A stretch of DNA of 64,000 nt from Williamsia sp. CHRR-6 (GCF_018474015.1 NZ_JAHCSG010000005.1:248001-312000); one strand, 5' to 3'. Shown: positions 43,801-56,042, counted from the first letter of the stretch. Numbers and translations are program-made. Notes: generated by a model from the sequence alone, not told the origin.

Positions 43801-44488
43801 GGAGCTCGTCGAGACCGAGGGTCGCCCACGCTTCCGTGAGTGGTTGGCGCGCTTGGCCACCGGCAACATCCTGCAGCATGCCGCGGTGGTCTACGGATAT
43901 TTCCCCGCCGTCAGCGAGGGCGACACGGTACATGTGCTGACCGAACCGACCCCCGATGCACCGGTGCGCTACAGCTTCACCTTCCCGCGCCAACAGCGCC
44001 CTCGCTTCCTGTGCATCGCCGACTTCATCGCCTCGCGCGAACGTGCGGTCGCCGAGGGCAGGGTGGATGTACTGCCGTTCCAGTTGGTCACCATGGGTCA
44101 ACCGATCGCCGACTTCGCCAACGAACTGTTCGCTGCCGACTCCTATCGCGACTACCTGGAGGTCCACGGGATCGGGGTGCAGCTGACCGAGGCACTGGCC
44201 GAGTACTGGCATCAGCGGGTGCGATCAGAGCTCAGCTTCGGCGACCTCTCGGTCGCCAGCGACGACCCGGACAGCCCACAGGGCTTCTTCGACCTCGAAT
44301 ATCGCGGCGCGCGATACTCCTTCGGCTACGGCGCATGCCCCAGCCTGGAGGACCGGGCGAAGATGATGGACCTGTTGGAGCCGGGTCGGATCGGGGTGGA
44401 ACTCTCCGAGGAACTGCAGCTGCATCCAGAGCAGTCCACCGATGCGTTCGTCCTGCATCACCCTGAAGCCAAGTACTTCAACACCTGA
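40880..44488 (+). CDS. metH: Cobalamin-dependent methionine synthase
   Basis: 1202 aa. Transfers methyl from methyltetrahydrofolate to homocysteine. Domains in order: homocysteine-binding barrel (GDGAMGTMLQ; zinc cysteines in NCATGP and GGCCGTTP), pterin domain (FLMVGERTNSNGSKAF; MLDSTEPAVIKAGLE), cap (about 640-735) and B12 domain with the axial His753 in DVHDIGKN, then a reactivation (AdoMet) domain (RYSFTFPRQQRPRFLCIADF; SFGYGACPSLEDRAKMMDLL). All domains are intact. A charged Ala/Lys linker rich in AEA/KAA joins the B12 and activation domains. ATG 40880 is set by the leaderless box. A HAD gene follows after 4 bp. Confidence 0.97.
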   Translation: MSSPNRNDAFDTTFMDVLAQRVLVGDGAMGTMLQAADLSLDDFLGLEGCNEILNDTRPDVLAEIHRAYFAAGADAVETNTFGCNLSNLGDYDIADRIRELARKGVAIAREVADEMGPTEHGTARFVLGSVGPGTKLPSLGHTTFEVIREAYQECALGMLEAGADAILVETSQDLLQVKAAVLAAKRAMDQLGRRIPIISHVTVETTGTMLLGSEIGAALAAIEPLGVDMIGLNCATGPAEMSEHLRYLTKHARIPVSVMPNAGLPELGPNGAVYPLEPDKLAEAVSGFVGEYGLSFVGGCCGTTPEHIRQLATAVAGTVRAPRQPRHEPETSSLYSAVPFNQDNSFLMVGERTNSNGSKAFREAMLSGDFQKCLDIAKDQTRDGAHMLDLNVDYVGRDGAQDMTALASRLATASTLPIMLDSTEPAVIKAGLESLGGRCAVNSVNYEDGDGPDSRFHKIMELAVEHGAAVVALTIDEQGQARTADWKVEVAERLIADITGNWGLHDEDIIIDTLTFPVSTGQEETRRDGIETIEAIRRIHETHPDVHFTLGISNISFGLNPAARQVLNSVFLHECVAVGLDTAIVHASKILPMARIPEEQREVALDLVYDRRGTAGVRSEGREDYDPLQTLMGLFEGVSAASARESRAQELAKLPLFERLEQRIVDGERNGLESDLDDAMKEVPPLQIINETLLSGMKTVGELFGSGQMQLPFVLQSAEVMKMSVAHLEPHMEATGEDGKGRIVLATVKGDVHDIGKNLVDIILSNNGYEVVNIGIKQPISTILEVAEDKRADVIGMSGLLVKSTVIMKENLQEINTRGLAENYPVLLGGAALTRGYVENDLSDTYDGKVYYARDAFEGLRLMDEIMADKRGTGTAADPEAKAAADAKTAERKARHEKSARIAAKRKAEAPTVEVPARSDVVADNPIPLPPFWGSRIVKGIPVADYRGLLDERALFLGQWGLRGARGGEGPSYEELVETEGRPRFREWLARLATGNILQHAAVVYGYFPAVSEGDTVHVLTEPTPDAPVRYSFTFPRQQRPRFLCIADFIASRERAVAEGRVDVLPFQLVTMGQPIADFANELFAADSYRDYLEVHGIGVQLTEALAEYWHQRVRSELSFGDLSVASDDPDSPQGFFDLEYRGARYSFGYGACPSLEDRAKMMDLLEPGRIGVELSEELQLHPEQSTDAFVLHHPEAKYFNT

Positions 44489-44492
44489 TCGC

Positions 44493-45218
44493 GTGACCAC
44501 CGAACGCACCCCCGACGGGTCGGCGGGCGGACTGCCCGACGCTGTCCTGTGGGACATGGACGGCACCCTGCTCGACTCCGAGAAGCTGTGGGATGTCGCG
44601 ATGATCGAGCTCGCACTCGAGCTGGGCATCGTGATGACCCACGAGTTGCGGCGATCCACCCTGGGCAACTCGATGCGGGGTGCGCTGAGCAAGGTGTTCG
44701 ATGCCGCGGCGATCGATGAGCCCGCACGTGACTACGACCGGTGGTCGCAGTGGCTGCGGGACCGGGTGTCGGAGCTGTTCGACGGTGCGATCCCGTGGCG
44801 ACCGGGCGCCGTCGAGGCGCTTGACACCGTGGCGGGTCTCGGTATCGCGATGGTGCTGGTGACCAACACCGAACGTGGGCTGACCGAGCTGGCCCTGCGC
44901 ACCATCGGCCGCGAACGGTTCACCGCGACCATCTGCGGCGACGAGGTCCCCGCGGGCAAACCCGCCCCCGACATCTATCTCGCCGCGGCTGCGCTCGTCG
45001 GCGCCGATCCATCGCGGTGCCTGGCGGTGGAGGACTCACCGACGGGCACGCAGGCGGCCACCTCGGCGGGCTGCCCCACGCTGGTCGTGCCCTCGGAGAT
45101 GCCGGTTCCCGACGGTCCCCGACGCACCTTCCGGGACGGGTTGATCGGTCTCGACGCGACCGCGTTGGCCCACGCCTTCGGAGTGCGGGACGGTTCGTGG
45201 GAGACTGATACCTCGTGA
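44493..45218 (+). CDS. HAD-family phosphatase/phosphoglucomutase-like
   Basis: 241-aa HAD hydrolase. Motif I is [12 protein letters not shown] (nucleophile Asp), motif II is VLVTNTERG, motif III is the Lys in AGKPAPDIY and motif IV is [12 protein letters not shown]. The cap lies between motifs I and II (type C1). Substrates in this subfamily are sugar or nucleotide phosphates. The GTG start lies 4 bp after the metH stop, and the stop overlaps the hisE GTG, so it may belong to a metH-HAD-hisE-hisG operon. Why a HAD phosphatase sits with hisE is unclear; house-cleaning of a pathway phosphate is a guess. Confidence 0.9.
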   Translation: MTTERTPDGSAGGLPDAVLWDMDGTLLDSEKLWDVAMIELALELGIVMTHELRRSTLGNSMRGALSKVFDAAAIDEPARDYDRWSQWLRDRVSELFDGAIPWRPGAVEALDTVAGLGIAMVLVTNTERGLTELALRTIGRERFTATICGDEVPAGKPAPDIYLAAAALVGADPSRCLAVEDSPTGTQAATSAGCPTLVVPSEMPVPDGPRRTFRDGLIGLDATALAHAFGVRDGSWETDTS

Positions 45219-45478
45219 AGACCTTCGACGAGCTGTTCGCCGAGCTCAGTGAACGTGCTGCCACCCGGCCGCAGGGGAGTGGGACCGTCGCGGCGCTCGA
45301 TGCCGGAGTGCACACCCTGGGCAAGAAGATCATCGAGGAGGCCGGTGAGGTGTGGCTGGCCGCCGAGCACGAATCCGACGACTCGTTGGCCGAGGAGATC
45401 TCGCAGCTGATCTACTGGCTGCAGGTGATGATGATCAAGCGCGGGTTGTCCCCGGCCGACGTCTACCGACATCTCTAG
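45215..45478 (+). CDS. hisE: Phosphoribosyl-ATP diphosphatase
   Basis: 87-aa all-alpha NTP pyrophosphohydrolase (MazG-like) that performs the second step of histidine synthesis, PR-ATP to PR-AMP. The signature is [16 protein letters not shown] with the EExxE metal-binding helix, then [20 protein letters not shown] with the second acidic helix. The GTG start overlaps the HAD stop (GTGA). hisG follows after 66 bp, as in mycobacteria. The protein is a stand-alone HisE; there is no fused HisI. Confidence 0.95.
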   Translation: MKTFDELFAELSERAATRPQGSGTVAALDAGVHTLGKKIIEEAGEVWLAAEHESDDSLAEEISQLIYWLQVMMIKRGLSPADVYRHL

Positions 45479-45544
45479 CACCGGACCCGTTGCCGGTCGG
45501 CTTGCACGCTCACACTCACCACCTTCGATCCAAAGGACCGACAC

Positions 45545-46390
45545 ATGTTGCGGGTAGCTGTCCCGAACAAGGGTGCTCTCTCCGAGTCCGCCGCAGACAT
45601 CCTCAGCGAGGCGGGCTACCGGCGCCGCGGCGACGCCAAGGACCTCACCGTCCTCGACTCGGCCAACGACGTCGAGTTCTTCTTCCTGCGCCCCAAGGAC
45701 ATCGCGATCTACGTCGGCTCGGGCGAGTTGGACCTCGGGATCACCGGCCGTGATCTGGCCGCAGACTCTCTGGCCCCGGTGACCGAGGCGTTGGCGCTGG
45801 GGTTCGGTGCGTCGAGCTTCCGCTACGCAGGCCCGGCCGAGGCGACCATGGCTGTCACCGATCTCGCCGGTAAGCGGATCGCCACCTCGTTCGCCAACAT
45901 CGTGCGTGCCGACCTGAGTCGTCGCGGGATCGTCGCCGAGGTCATCCGGCTCGACGGCGCGGTGGAGATCTCCATCCAGCTCGGGGTCGCCGACGCCATC
46001 GCCGACGTGGTGGGCTCGGGACGCACTCTGCGCCAACACAATCTGGTCGCCTTCGGCGAGTCGATGTGCGAGTCGGAGGCCGTGCTCATCCACGGTGCCG
46101 ACCACGAGCCGTCCAAGGCTGCCCGCCAACTGATCGCCCGGATCCAGGGGGTGGTGGTCGGACAGCAGTACGTGATGATGGATTACGACTGTCCGCGTTC
46201 ACTTCTCGACCAGGCGGTGGCGATCACCCCCGGCATCGAGTCGCCCACCGTGTCACCGATGGCCGACGACGACTGGGTGGCGGTGCGCGCCATGGTGCCT
46301 CGCGGTGGTCACCAGTCGGTGATGGACGAACTCGCCGACATCGGCGCCAAAGCGATCCTGGTGAGCGACATCCGGTCCTGCCGCTTCTGA
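45545..46390 (+). CDS. hisG: ATP phosphoribosyltransferase, long form
   Basis: 281 aa, first committed enzyme of histidine synthesis. Starts [19 protein letters not shown] and has [14 protein letters not shown] and [20 protein letters not shown] (PRPP loop, EVSGSGRT-like). The C-terminal ~75 residues ([70 protein letters not shown]) are the ACT-like regulatory domain that binds histidine, as in mycobacterial HisG. ATG follows AAAGGA. A short hairpin lies after the stop. Confidence 0.96.
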   Translation: MLRVAVPNKGALSESAADILSEAGYRRRGDAKDLTVLDSANDVEFFFLRPKDIAIYVGSGELDLGITGRDLAADSLAPVTEALALGFGASSFRYAGPAEATMAVTDLAGKRIATSFANIVRADLSRRGIVAEVIRLDGAVEISIQLGVADAIADVVGSGRTLRQHNLVAFGESMCESEAVLIHGADHEPSKAARQLIARIQGVVVGQQYVMMDYDCPRSLLDQAVAITPGIESPTVSPMADDDWVAVRAMVPRGGHQSVMDELADIGAKAILVSDIRSCRF

Positions 46391-46426
46391 GTCCGCCTGC
46401 TGCCGTTACCGATCCGCGGACCTGCG

Positions 46427-46443
46427 GTGCGGCGAGGCCGCGC
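46427..46443. terminator. Hairpin between convergent hisG and thioesterase genes
   Basis: Seven-bp stem (GTGCGGC / GCCGCGC, one G-T wobble) with a GAG loop, 37 bp after the hisG stop and just after the end of the convergent gene. No T-tract; a plausible bidirectional terminator. Confidence 0.4.
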
Positions 46444-46446
46444 AGT

Positions 46447-47252
46447 TCAGCTGCGGCGTGCGAGCAGAACCGTCTGCGACGACCGACCAATCAGCCCGGT
46501 CTGGTCGAACAGATCAGCGGCGGTGTAGCCGAATCCCGCCGCCCCGGCTTGCAACGTGGCATCGATCCCGAACCAGTCCCCGGCCGGCGAGCCCAGCAGG
46601 TGGATGGTCGTGTCGGTGTTCATCCACGTCCAGTCACGCACCGACAGCCCGCTGCCCAGGCCGTTGGCCACGTCGACGACGCAACAGAACCGTTGCAGGG
46701 CAGAGGGGTCCTCGTCCTCGACCAATGGCGAGGTGGTGCGCACCCAGGTCACCCCGTCGGGGTTGGGACCGCGATGGAACTGCAGGCCGGCGATGAACCC
46801 ATCGGTGAGCCATCCCATCCCGCGCCACTCCGGGGGCACCATGGCAGGTGTGTCGAGCGTGGGTGTCGAGTTCACCGATGCCGCGGGTAGCGCGATGTCG
46901 GAGGTGTCGGAGGTGGCGAGCAACCACGCGGTGGCCCGGGCGGCGACGCGAAAGGAACCGTCGGCTCCCAGCACGTCGAGTTCGGCCTGCGCCTGGCAGA
47001 TCTGGCGGCCCGGGCGGATGACCCGCGCACGAATCCTGTTCTCCGACAGCCCCACCGGCCCCAGGATGTCGATGGTCATGCGGGACACGGCCAGACCTGA
47101 CGGCGCGACGGACTCGATCGCCCGGGCCAGCAGCCCAGACGGCGGACCTCCGTGCTGCATCGTGTCGCTCCACACGCTCAGCGACGCCGAGGTGGGGTAG
47201 AGATGTTCGTACCCGTCGGATCCCGACCCCGCGCGCCGGTAGTAGGGCTCGC

Positions 47253-47256
<4 letters not shown>
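46447..47256 (-). CDS. Acyl-CoA thioesterase family protein (double hotdog)
   Basis: 269-aa hotdog-fold protein. The first half has MQHGGPPSGLLARAIESVAPSGLAVSRMTIDILGPVGLSENRIRARVIRPGRQICQAQAEL, typical of TesB/4HBT-like thioesterases. The second half has WVRTTSPLVEDEDPSALQRFCCVVDVANGLGSGLSVRDWTWMNTDTTIHLLG, the second hotdog with the catalytic Asp/Thr area. It would hydrolyse an acyl-CoA; chain length is not evident. The GTG start overlaps the RecB-like stop by 4 bp (GTGA), so the two are coupled although functionally unrelated as far as can be seen. Confidence 0.86.
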
Positions 47257-49133
<1,877 letters not shown>

Positions 49134-49236
49134 ACACGATCGACACAACTGCCGGTGACGCCACGTGTCACAGACAGTTAACGCGACATCAACAGCCACT
49201 GGCGTGGGACGTGACGCATCAGTTGGCAGTCGCCGG

Positions 49237-49242
49237 TAGCGT
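49237..49242 (+). promoter_or_regulatory. -10 box (TAGCGT) of mpa
   Basis: TAGCGT lies 50 bp before the mpa ATG, leaving a leader of about 44 nt that contains a GAGAGGAG ribosome-binding site (49280-49287). So mpa, unlike dop and pafA, appears to use a leadered mRNA. Confidence 0.4.
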
Positions 49243-49292
49243 GGTGAAAACGGTGTTGAGCAATTGCGTTCAGCCGCGGAGAGGAGTCAGCA

Positions 49293-51038
49293 ATGACCGA
49301 ATCTGACCGGAACGAGATCCCAGGCCAGTCGAGAGCGCACGCGCGTTCGGAGATTCCCGCGCCCGACACCGGGACCCGCAGCCCGTTCGGACGACCAGCA
49401 GGTTCCGGGGACGCCGATCAGATCGAAGCCCTCACCGCCCGCAACGCCAAGCTCCTCGAGACGCTCAAGGAAGCCCGCCAGCAGCTGTTGGTCCTGCGGG
49501 AGGAAGTAGACCGTCTTGGTCAGCCGCCGAGTGGCTACGGCGTACTGCTGGCCACCTACGACGACTCCACCGTCGACGTCTACACCTCCGGCCGCAAGAT
49601 GCGTCTGACCATCTCGCCCAACATCGAGGTCGACACCCTCAAGCGTGGGCAGACTTTGCGGCTCAACGAAGCCCTGACCGTGGTCGAAGCGTGCGAGTTC
49701 GACGTCGTCGGCGAGATCAGCACCCTGCGCGAGGTGTTGGCCGACGGCCAGCGCGCACTGGTGGTCGGGCACGCCGACGAGGAACGTGTGGTCTGGTTGG
49801 CCGACCAGCTGACCGGCGAGGTGGATGGCGAGAACGGTAAGCGCCTGCTGCGTCCCGGTGATTCCTTGCTGGTCGACACGAAGGCGGGCTTCGCCTTCGA
49901 ACGCGTACCCAAGGCCGAGGTCGAAGACCTCGTGCTCGAAGAGGTTCCCGACGTGGGGTACGAGGACATCGGAGGGTTGGGCCGCCAGATCGAACAGATC
50001 CGCGACGCCGTCGAGCTGCCGTTCCTGCACAAGGACCTGTTCCGCGACTACGCTCTGCGGCCACCGAAGGGTGTCCTGCTCTACGGTCCGCCCGGATGCG
50101 GCAAGACGCTCATCGCCAAGGCCGTGGCCAACTCGCTGGCCAAGAAGATCGCGTTGGCCCGCGGTGACGACGCGCGCGAGGCGAAGTCGTATTTCCTGAA
50201 CATCAAGGGTCCCGAACTGCTCAACAAGTTCGTCGGTGAGACCGAGCGGCACATCCGCCTGATCTTCCAGCGTGCGCGCGAGAAGGCGTCCGAGGGCACC
50301 CCGGTGATCGTGTTCTTCGACGAGATGGATTCGATCTTCCGTACCCGTGGTTCCGGTGTCTCCTCCGACGTCGAGACCACCGTGGTGCCGCAGCTGCTCA
50401 GCGAGATCGACGGCGTGGAGGGACTCGAGAACGTCATCGTCATCGGTGCGTCGAACCGCGAGGACATGATCGACCCCGCGATCCTGCGTCCCGGCCGCCT
50501 GGACGTGAAGATCAAGATCGAACGTCCCGACGCGGAGTCTGCGATCGACATCTTCTCCAAGTACCTGGTGGAGACGTTGCCAATCCACGCCGACGACATC
50601 AACGAGTTCGGTGGCGACCGGTCGGCGTGTGTGGCCGCGATGATCGAGAGCGTCGTGGAGAAGATGTACGCCGAGAACGACGACAACCGGTTCCTCGAGG
50701 TGACCTACGCCAACGGCGACAAAGAGATCATGTACTTCAAGGACTTCAACTCCGGTGCGATGATCCAGAACGTCGTCGACCGCGCGAAGAAGTACGCGAT
50801 CAAATCCCAGTTGGAGACCGGGGCTCCGGGTCTGCGCATCCAGCACCTGTTCGACTCGATCATCGACGAGTTCGCCGAGAACGAAGATCTGCCCAACACC
50901 ACCAACCCCGACGACTGGGCGCGGATCTCGGGCAAGAAGGGTGAGCGCATCGTCTATATCCGAACCTTGGTCAGCGGCAAGACATCCGGCGCCAGCCGGG
51001 CCATCGACACCGAGACCAACACCGGACAGTATCTGTAA
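49293..51038 (+). CDS. mpa: Proteasomal ATPase Mpa/ARC
   Basis: 581-aa AAA+ unfoldase feeding pupylated proteins into the 20S proteasome. The N-terminal coiled coil (about 45-85, [20 protein letters not shown]) is the Pup-binding region. OB domains follow, then the AAA module with Walker A GPPGCGKT (residues 265-272), Walker B with Asp343-Glu344 (FFDEMDSIF) and an Arg-finger region. The C-terminal tail GQYL carries the penultimate Tyr that docks to the proteasome. The ATG follows a strong ribosome-binding site. First gene of the pupylation run, 85 bp before dop. Confidence 0.97.
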   Translation: MTESDRNEIPGQSRAHARSEIPAPDTGTRSPFGRPAGSGDADQIEALTARNAKLLETLKEARQQLLVLREEVDRLGQPPSGYGVLLATYDDSTVDVYTSGRKMRLTISPNIEVDTLKRGQTLRLNEALTVVEACEFDVVGEISTLREVLADGQRALVVGHADEERVVWLADQLTGEVDGENGKRLLRPGDSLLVDTKAGFAFERVPKAEVEDLVLEEVPDVGYEDIGGLGRQIEQIRDAVELPFLHKDLFRDYALRPPKGVLLYGPPGCGKTLIAKAVANSLAKKIALARGDDAREAKSYFLNIKGPELLNKFVGETERHIRLIFQRAREKASEGTPVIVFFDEMDSIFRTRGSGVSSDVETTVVPQLLSEIDGVEGLENVIVIGASNREDMIDPAILRPGRLDVKIKIERPDAESAIDIFSKYLVETLPIHADDINEFGGDRSACVAAMIESVVEKMYAENDDNRFLEVTYANGDKEIMYFKDFNSGAMIQNVVDRAKKYAIKSQLETGAPGLRIQHLFDSIIDEFAENEDLPNTTNPDDWARISGKKGERIVYIRTLVSGKTSGASRAIDTETNTGQYL

Positions 51039-51111
51039 TCTCGAGCGGCTCGGCGACACCGAGCACACCGCGCCGGGTGGGTCGTCGCGACCCGCCCGGT
51101 GTCGGTGCCTC

Positions 51112-51117
51112 TAGGCT
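51112..51117 (+). promoter_or_regulatory. -10 box (TAGGCT), leaderless start of dop
   Basis: TAGGCT ends 6 nt before the dop ATG at 51124. dop can therefore be transcribed separately from mpa. Confidence 0.5.
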
Positions 51118-51123
51118 CGTGGG

Positions 51124-52623
51124 ATGCAGCGGATCATCGGGACAGAGGTCGAGTACGGGATTTCGGCGCCAGGGGAGTCGGGGGCGAACCCGATCATGAC
51201 GTCGACTCAGGCCGTCCTCGCCTACGCCGCCGCGGCCGGGGTACCGCGAGCCAAACGCACTCGGTGGGACTACGAGGTGGAGTCCCCGATGCGCGATGCG
51301 CGCGGATTCGATCTGGGCCGCAGTTCGGGTCCGGCACCGATCATCGACGCCGACGAGGTGGGTGCGGCGAACATGATCCTCACCAACGGTGCCCGGCTCT
51401 ATGTCGATCACGCCCACCCCGAGTACTCGGCCCCCGAGGTGACCGATCCGCTGGACGCAGTCATCTGGGACAAGGCCGGCGAACGGGTGATGGAGGCCGC
51501 CGCGCGCCACGTCGCCAGCGTGCCCGGCGCCCCGAAACTGCAGCTGTACAAGAACAACATCGACGGCAAAGGCGCCTCATACGGCACCCACGAGAACTAC
51601 CTGATGGCTCGCGAGACCCCGTTCACCTCCGTGATCACCGGTCTCACACCGTTTTTCGCCAGCCGCCAGGTGTTCACCGGCTCCGGACGGGTGGGCATCG
51701 GACCGTCCGGCGACGACGCCGGGTTCCAGCTGTCCCAGCGCGCGGACTACATCGAGGTCGAGGTGGGCCTGGAGACCACGCTCAAGCGCGGCATCATCAA
51801 CACCCGCGACGAGCCGCACGCCGATCCCGACCGCTACCGCCGCCTGCACGTCATCATCGGCGACGCCAACCTGGCCGAGACAGCCACCTACCTGAAGGTG
51901 GGCACCACGTCCCTGGTCCTCGACCTGATCGAGGCCGGGATCGACTTCGCCGATCTTGAGTTGGCCCGACCGGTGCATGCGGTGCACCAGATCAGCCACG
52001 ACCCCACCCTGGCGGTCGCGGTGGCACTGGCCGACGGTAGGGAGATGACCGCGATCGCCCTGCAGCGCGTCTACCACGAACGGTGCGCCCGGTTCCACGC
52101 CGAGCGCGGGGTGGACGATGCGCGGGCCCAGCATGTGCTGGACACCTGGATCGACGTCCTCGACAAGTTGGATCGCGACCCGATGGAGTGTTCGGACCTA
52201 CTGGACTGGCCGGCGAAACTTCGGATCCTGGAAGGGTTTCGCAATCGGGAGGGTCTGGCGTGGTCGGCCCCGCGGCTGCAGCTGGTCGACCTGCAGTACT
52301 CCGACGTGCGCCTCGACAAGGGCCTGTACAACCGGCTGGTGGCGCGCGGCTCGATGCAGCGGATGACCACCGAGGCGCAGGTCTCCCAGGCCATCTCCAC
52401 GCCGCCGGAGAACACCCGCGCCTACTTCCGGGGTGAGTGTCTGCGCCGTTTCGGCGCCGACATCGCCGCAGCCAGTTGGGATTCGGTGATCTTCGACCTC
52501 GGTGGCGACTCGCTGGTGCGCATCCCGACCCTGGAACCCCTGCGCGGCAGCAAGGCTCACGTCGGCGCGTTGCTGGACTCGGTCGATTCGGCCGCAGAAC
52601 TGGTCGATCAGCTCACCACCTGA
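51124..52623 (+). CDS. dop: Pup deamidase/depupylase Dop
   Basis: 499 aa, glutamine-synthetase-like fold. It deamidates the C-terminal Gln of Pup to Glu and removes Pup from substrates. The start [14 protein letters not shown] carries the metal-binding Glu residues; the following region up to DLGRSSG is the Dop-specific loop, absent in Paf[37 protein letters not shown] and [23 protein letters not shown] are shared with PafA. The Pup encoded downstream ends in Gln, so deamidation is needed. Paralogue of pafA in this window. Confidence 0.97.
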   Translation: MQRIIGTEVEYGISAPGESGANPIMTSTQAVLAYAAAAGVPRAKRTRWDYEVESPMRDARGFDLGRSSGPAPIIDADEVGAANMILTNGARLYVDHAHPEYSAPEVTDPLDAVIWDKAGERVMEAAARHVASVPGAPKLQLYKNNIDGKGASYGTHENYLMARETPFTSVITGLTPFFASRQVFTGSGRVGIGPSGDDAGFQLSQRADYIEVEVGLETTLKRGIINTRDEPHADPDRYRRLHVIIGDANLAETATYLKVGTTSLVLDLIEAGIDFADLELARPVHAVHQISHDPTLAVAVALADGREMTAIALQRVYHERCARFHAERGVDDARAQHVLDTWIDVLDKLDRDPMECSDLLDWPAKLRILEGFRNREGLAWSAPRLQLVDLQYSDVRLDKGLYNRLVARGSMQRMTTEAQVSQAISTPPENTRAYFRGECLRRFGADIAAASWDSVIFDLGGDSLVRIPTLEPLRGSKAHVGALLDSVDSAAELVDQLTT

Positions 52624-52669
52624 CCCCTCGCCGACGTCGGCGGACCCGCACCGCGCCAGACCCTGCCGG

Positions 52670-52675
52670 TAGGGT
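52670..52675 (+). promoter_or_regulatory. -10 box (TAGGGT) of the pup-prcB-prcA operon
   Basis: TAGGGT lies 59 bp before the pup ATG. The expected leader of about 53 nt contains the GAAGGAGA site at 52722-52729. The same hexamer precedes pafA. Confidence 0.45.
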
Positions 52676-52734
52676 GTTCCTACGGACCTCGTCCCGGACA
52701 CCCGGGGTGAGATCGCTCGTTGAAGGAGACACCG

Positions 52735-52929
52735 ATGGCGCAGGAACAGACACGGCGTAGTGGCGGCGGAGACGACGACTCCGGCTCGGGCCCGGACACC
52801 AGCGCGGGCCAGGAGCGGCGAGAGAAGATCGCCGAGGACACCGATGACCTGCTCGACGAGATCGACGACGTGCTCGAGGAGAACGCCGAGGACTTCGTGC
52901 GCGCCTACGTCCAGAAAGGCGGCCAGTGA
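52735..52929 (+). CDS. pup: Prokaryotic ubiquitin-like protein Pup
   Basis: 64-aa intrinsically disordered tag attached to lysines of proteins destined for the proteasome. The Gly/Asp/Ser-rich N-terminus ([17 protein letters not shown]) threads into Mpa. The helical segment ([30 protein letters not shown]) binds the Mpa coiled coil. It ends KGGQ, so Dop must convert Gln64 to Glu before ligation. ATG 52735 follows a good ribosome-binding site; the stop overlaps the prcB GTG. Confidence 0.97.
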   Translation: MAQEQTRRSGGGDDDSGSGPDTSAGQERREKIAEDTDDLLDEIDDVLEENAEDFVRAYVQKGGQ

Positions 52930-53789
52930 GCGACCACGTCACCTCGCTCGGTCGTGATCTGTCCTCCTTTTCCGACTACCTGCGCCGGCACGCTCCCGAA
53001 CTGCTTCCCGATCCGGCGGTCGAGGTGACCGGCGCCGAGAACATCCCCCACGGCACCACCATCGTGGCGGTGAGCTTTCCCGGCGGCGTGCTCATCGCCG
53101 GTGACCGCCGCGCCACGGCGGGCAACATGATCGCCAGCCGTGACATCCGCAAGGTCTTCGTCACCGACGACTACTCGGCGGCCGGCATCGCCGGGACAGC
53201 TGGGATCGCGGTGGAGATGGTGCGACTGTTCGCCGTCGAGCTCGAACATTACGAGAAGATCGAGGGTGTCCCACTGACGTTGGACGGCAAGGTGAATCGG
53301 CTCGCCGGGATGGTCCGTTCCAACCTCGGCGCAGCCATGCAGGGCTTGGCGGCGCTGCCGATGCTGGTCGGGTACGACACCGACGCATCCGACCCCCGCC
53401 GCGCTGGACGCATCTTCTCCTTCGACATCGCCGGAGACCGCCACGAGGAGTTCGGTGGTTTCCAGGCGATCGGGTCGGGGTCGGTGTTCGCCAAGTCTGC
53501 CCTCAAGAAGTTGTGGCGTGACGACCTCGACGCCGATGCAGCGGTGCGCATCGCGGTGGAGTCGCTCTACGACGCCGCCGACGACGACTCGGCCACCGGG
53601 GGACCTGACATGGCCCGTGGCATCTACCCGACTGCGGTGATCATCGACGCCGACGGCGCGCAGGAGGTCACCGCCGATCGGATCGAGACCGCCGCGCGCG
53701 CGGTGATCGCCGACCGGACCGCCGCGTACGAGGCCTCCGCCGGCCGGACCACAGAGGGCAGGACCATGAGGGGCAGGACGCAGCCATGA
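52926..53789 (+). CDS. prcB: 20S proteasome beta subunit
   Basis: 287-aa catalytic subunit. A 43-residue propeptide ends PHG, and autocleavage would expose Thr44 ([21 protein letters not shown]) as the N-terminal nucleophile. Asp and Lys partners lie in GDRRAT and SRDIRKVF, and [13 protein letters not shown] carries the conserved SGS-like segment near the C-terminus. The C-terminal tail after residue 270 is Arg/Thr/Gly-rich and variable. Start and stop overlap pup and prcA (GTGA, ATGA), so the three are strictly coupled. Confidence 0.97.
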   Translation: MSDHVTSLGRDLSSFSDYLRRHAPELLPDPAVEVTGAENIPHGTTIVAVSFPGGVLIAGDRRATAGNMIASRDIRKVFVTDDYSAAGIAGTAGIAVEMVRLFAVELEHYEKIEGVPLTLDGKVNRLAGMVRSNLGAAMQGLAALPMLVGYDTDASDPRRAGRIFSFDIAGDRHEEFGGFQAIGSGSVFAKSALKKLWRDDLDADAAVRIAVESLYDAADDDSATGGPDMARGIYPTAVIIDADGAQEVTADRIETAARAVIADRTAAYEASAGRTTEGRTMRGRTQP

Positions 53790-54634
53790 CATTCCCGTAC
53801 TACGCCAGTGCCGAGCAGATCATGCGCGATCGCTCGGAACTCGCCCGTAAGGGAATTGCCCGGGGCCGCAGCGTCATCGCCTTGACCTACGCCGACGGGG
53901 TCCTTTTCGTGGCCGAGAACCCGTCGAACACCCTGCGCAAGATCAGTGAGATCTACGATCGCATCGGTTTCGCGGCCGTCGGCAAGTACAACGAGTTCGA
54001 GAGCCTGCGCAAGGCCGGGATCCGACACGCCGACATGCGCGGTTACAGCTACGACCGGGCCGACGTGAGCGGGCTGTCGTTGGCCAACGCCTACGCCAAC
54101 ACGCTCGGTGCGGTGTTCACCGAGCAGCCCAAGCCCTACGAGGTGGAGCTGTGCGTCGGCGAGGTCGGACGAGCCGGGTCGACGCGTCCGTCGACGCTGT
54201 ATCGGATCACCTACGACGGGTCGATCAACGACGAGACCCGCTTCCTCGTGATGGGTGGGGCGACCGAGTCGATCGCCACCGCGATGGGTGAGACCTACAC
54301 CGAGGGTGCCGATCTGAAGACCGCATTGACCGCAGCCGTCGCCGCACTGGGCACGCCGCCTACGCCCAACGGGTCGAGCACTGCCGCAGCCGCCGAACCA
54401 CGGGTTCTCAGCGCCGGTGACCTCGAGGTCGCCATCCTCGATCGCAACCGTCCACGGCGTGCGTTCCGGCGGCTCAGCGCCGAAACACTGACCGAGTTGC
54501 TACCCGAGCAGGTGGAGCCCGAGCACCCTGCAGGCGAGGACAGCAGCGCGCAGAACGGGGCCGACTCGCCCCCGTCCGGTGAGACCTCGGCGTCCACCGA
54601 CCCCTCGCCGGGACCCCTCGACGACGCCGGCTGA
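53786..54634 (+). CDS. prcA: 20S proteasome alpha subunit
   Basis: 282-aa non-catalytic ring subunit. The N-terminus [33 protein letters not shown] is the gate helix region. [41 protein letters not shown] holds the conserved alpha-subunit pattern that accepts the Mpa tail. YADGVLF replaces the catalytic segment of the beta subunit. The last ~50 residues are acidic and low-complexity. The start overlaps the prcB stop; pafA follows after 49 bp with its own box. Confidence 0.97.
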   Translation: MTFPYYASAEQIMRDRSELARKGIARGRSVIALTYADGVLFVAENPSNTLRKISEIYDRIGFAAVGKYNEFESLRKAGIRHADMRGYSYDRADVSGLSLANAYANTLGAVFTEQPKPYEVELCVGEVGRAGSTRPSTLYRITYDGSINDETRFLVMGGATESIATAMGETYTEGADLKTALTAAVAALGTPPTPNGSSTAAAAEPRVLSAGDLEVAILDRNRPRRAFRRLSAETLTELLPEQVEPEHPAGEDSSAQNGADSPPSGETSASTDPSPGPLDDAG

Positions 54635-54671
54635 GTCGGTCACGTTGTCCGGTCCCGTCCCGCCCCACCGG

Positions 54672-54677
54672 TAGGGT
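54672..54677 (+). promoter_or_regulatory. -10 box (TAGGGT), leaderless start of pafA
   Basis: TAGGGT ends 6 nt before GTG 54684, choosing this GTG over the out-of-frame GTG two bases earlier. Confidence 0.5.
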
Positions 54678-54683
54678 TGGGGT

Positions 54684-56042
54684 GTGGACCGACGAATCAT
54701 GGGAATCGAGACCGAGTTCGGTGTGACCTGCACCTTTCATGGGCACCGTCGGCTCAGTCCCGACGAGGTGGCGCGGTATCTGTTCCGTCGCGTCGTGTCG
54801 TGGGGGCGTTCGTCGAACGTCTTCTTGCAGAACGGCGCTCGGCTCTACCTCGATGTCGGCTCGCATCCGGAGTACGCGACCGCCGAGTGCGACAGCCTGG
54901 TGCAGTTGATCGAACACGATCGCGCGGGTGAGCTGGTCCTCGAGGAACTGCTCATCGACGCCGAGCGGCGCCTGGCCGACGAGGGCATCGGCGGCGACAT
55001 TTACCTGTTCAAGAACAACACCGATTCGGCAGGCAACTCCTACGGCTGCCACGAGAACTACCTGGTCGTGCGGGCGGGCGAGTTCTCCCGAATCTCTGAT
55101 GTGCTGCTGCCGTTCCTGGTCACCCGCCAACTCATCTGCGGCGCCGGCAAGGTGCTGCAGACCCCGAAGGCTGCCACCTACTGCCTCTCGCAGCGCGCTG
55201 AACACATCTGGGAGGGTGTCTCCTCGGCCACCACGCGCTCGCGCCCCATCATCAACACACGCGACGAGCCGCACGCCGACGCCGAGAAGTACCGCCGCCT
55301 GCACGTCATCGTCGGCGACTCGAACATGGCCGAGACCACCACTCTGCTCAAGGTCGGTTCAGCCGCACTGGTGTTGGAGATGATCGAGGCCGGCGTGCCG
55401 TTCAAAGACTTTGCCCTGGACAACCCCATCCGTGCCATCCGAGAGGTCAGCCACGACACCACCGGACGGCGCCCGGTACGCCTGGCCGGTGGACGCCAGG
55501 CCAGCGCGCTGGACATCCAGCGCGAATACCATTCGCGCGCCGTCGAACACCTGCGTAACCGTCGACCCGATCCGGAGATGGACCGCGTGGTCGATCTGTG
55601 GGGTCGGATGCTGGATGCGGTGGAGACCCAGGACTACTCGTCGGTCGACACCGAGATCGACTGGGTGATCAAGCGCAAACTGTTCGACCGCTACGTCGAG
55701 AAGTACTCGATGGATCTGTCGGACCCGAAGATCGCCCAGCTCGACCTCGCGTATCACGACATCAAGCGGGGTCGTGGGGTGTTCGATGTGCTGTCGCGCA
55801 AGGGGCTCGTCGCGCGCGTGACCACCGACGAGAAGATCAAGGCCGCCGTCGACGAACCGCCGCAGACCACCCGCGCCAAACTGCGGGGCGACTTCATCGC
55901 CGCCGCGCAGAAGGCGGGCCGCGACTTCACGGTCGACTGGGTGCATCTCAAACTCAACGACCAGGCCCAGCGAACAGTGCTGTGCAAGGACCCCTTTCGC
56001 AATGTCGATGAGCGCGTCGATCGGTTGATCGCCTCGATGTAG
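54684..56042 (+). CDS. pafA: Pup--protein ligase PafA
   Basis: 452 aa. Ligates deamidated Pup to substrate lysines via gamma-glutamyl phosphate, with a glutamine-synthetase-like fold. The start [20 protein letters not shown] and length match the mycobacterial enzyme. [20 protein letters not shown] carries the catalytic Asp57, and [50 protein letters not shown] and [24 protein letters not shown] are shared with Dop. The Dop loop is absent, which distinguishes it. The C-terminal small domain ends RVDRLIASM. Followed by pafB with its own promoter. Confidence 0.97.
   Translation: MDRRIMGIETEFGVTCTFHGHRRLSPDEVARYLFRRVVSWGRSSNVFLQNGARLYLDVGSHPEYATAECDSLVQLIEHDRAGELVLEELLIDAERRLADEGIGGDIYLFKNNTDSAGNSYGCHENYLVVRAGEFSRISDVLLPFLVTRQLICGAGKVLQTPKAATYCLSQRAEHIWEGVSSATTRSRPIINTRDEPHADAEKYRRLHVIVGDSNMAETTTLLKVGSAALVLEMIEAGVPFKDFALDNPIRAIREVSHDTTGRRPVRLAGGRQASALDIQREYHSRAVEHLRNRRPDPEMDRVVDLWGRMLDAVETQDYSSVDTEIDWVIKRKLFDRYVEKYSMDLSDPKIAQLDLAYHDIKRGRGVFDVLSRKGLVARVTTDEKIKAAVDEPPQTTRAKLRGDFIAAAQKAGRDFTVDWVHLKLNDQAQRTVLCKDPFRNVDERVDRLIASM

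Noticed and set aside
49287-51068. Minus-strand open frame of about 590 codons over mpa
   Set aside because: Antisense shadow of mpa, which has all AAA motifs.
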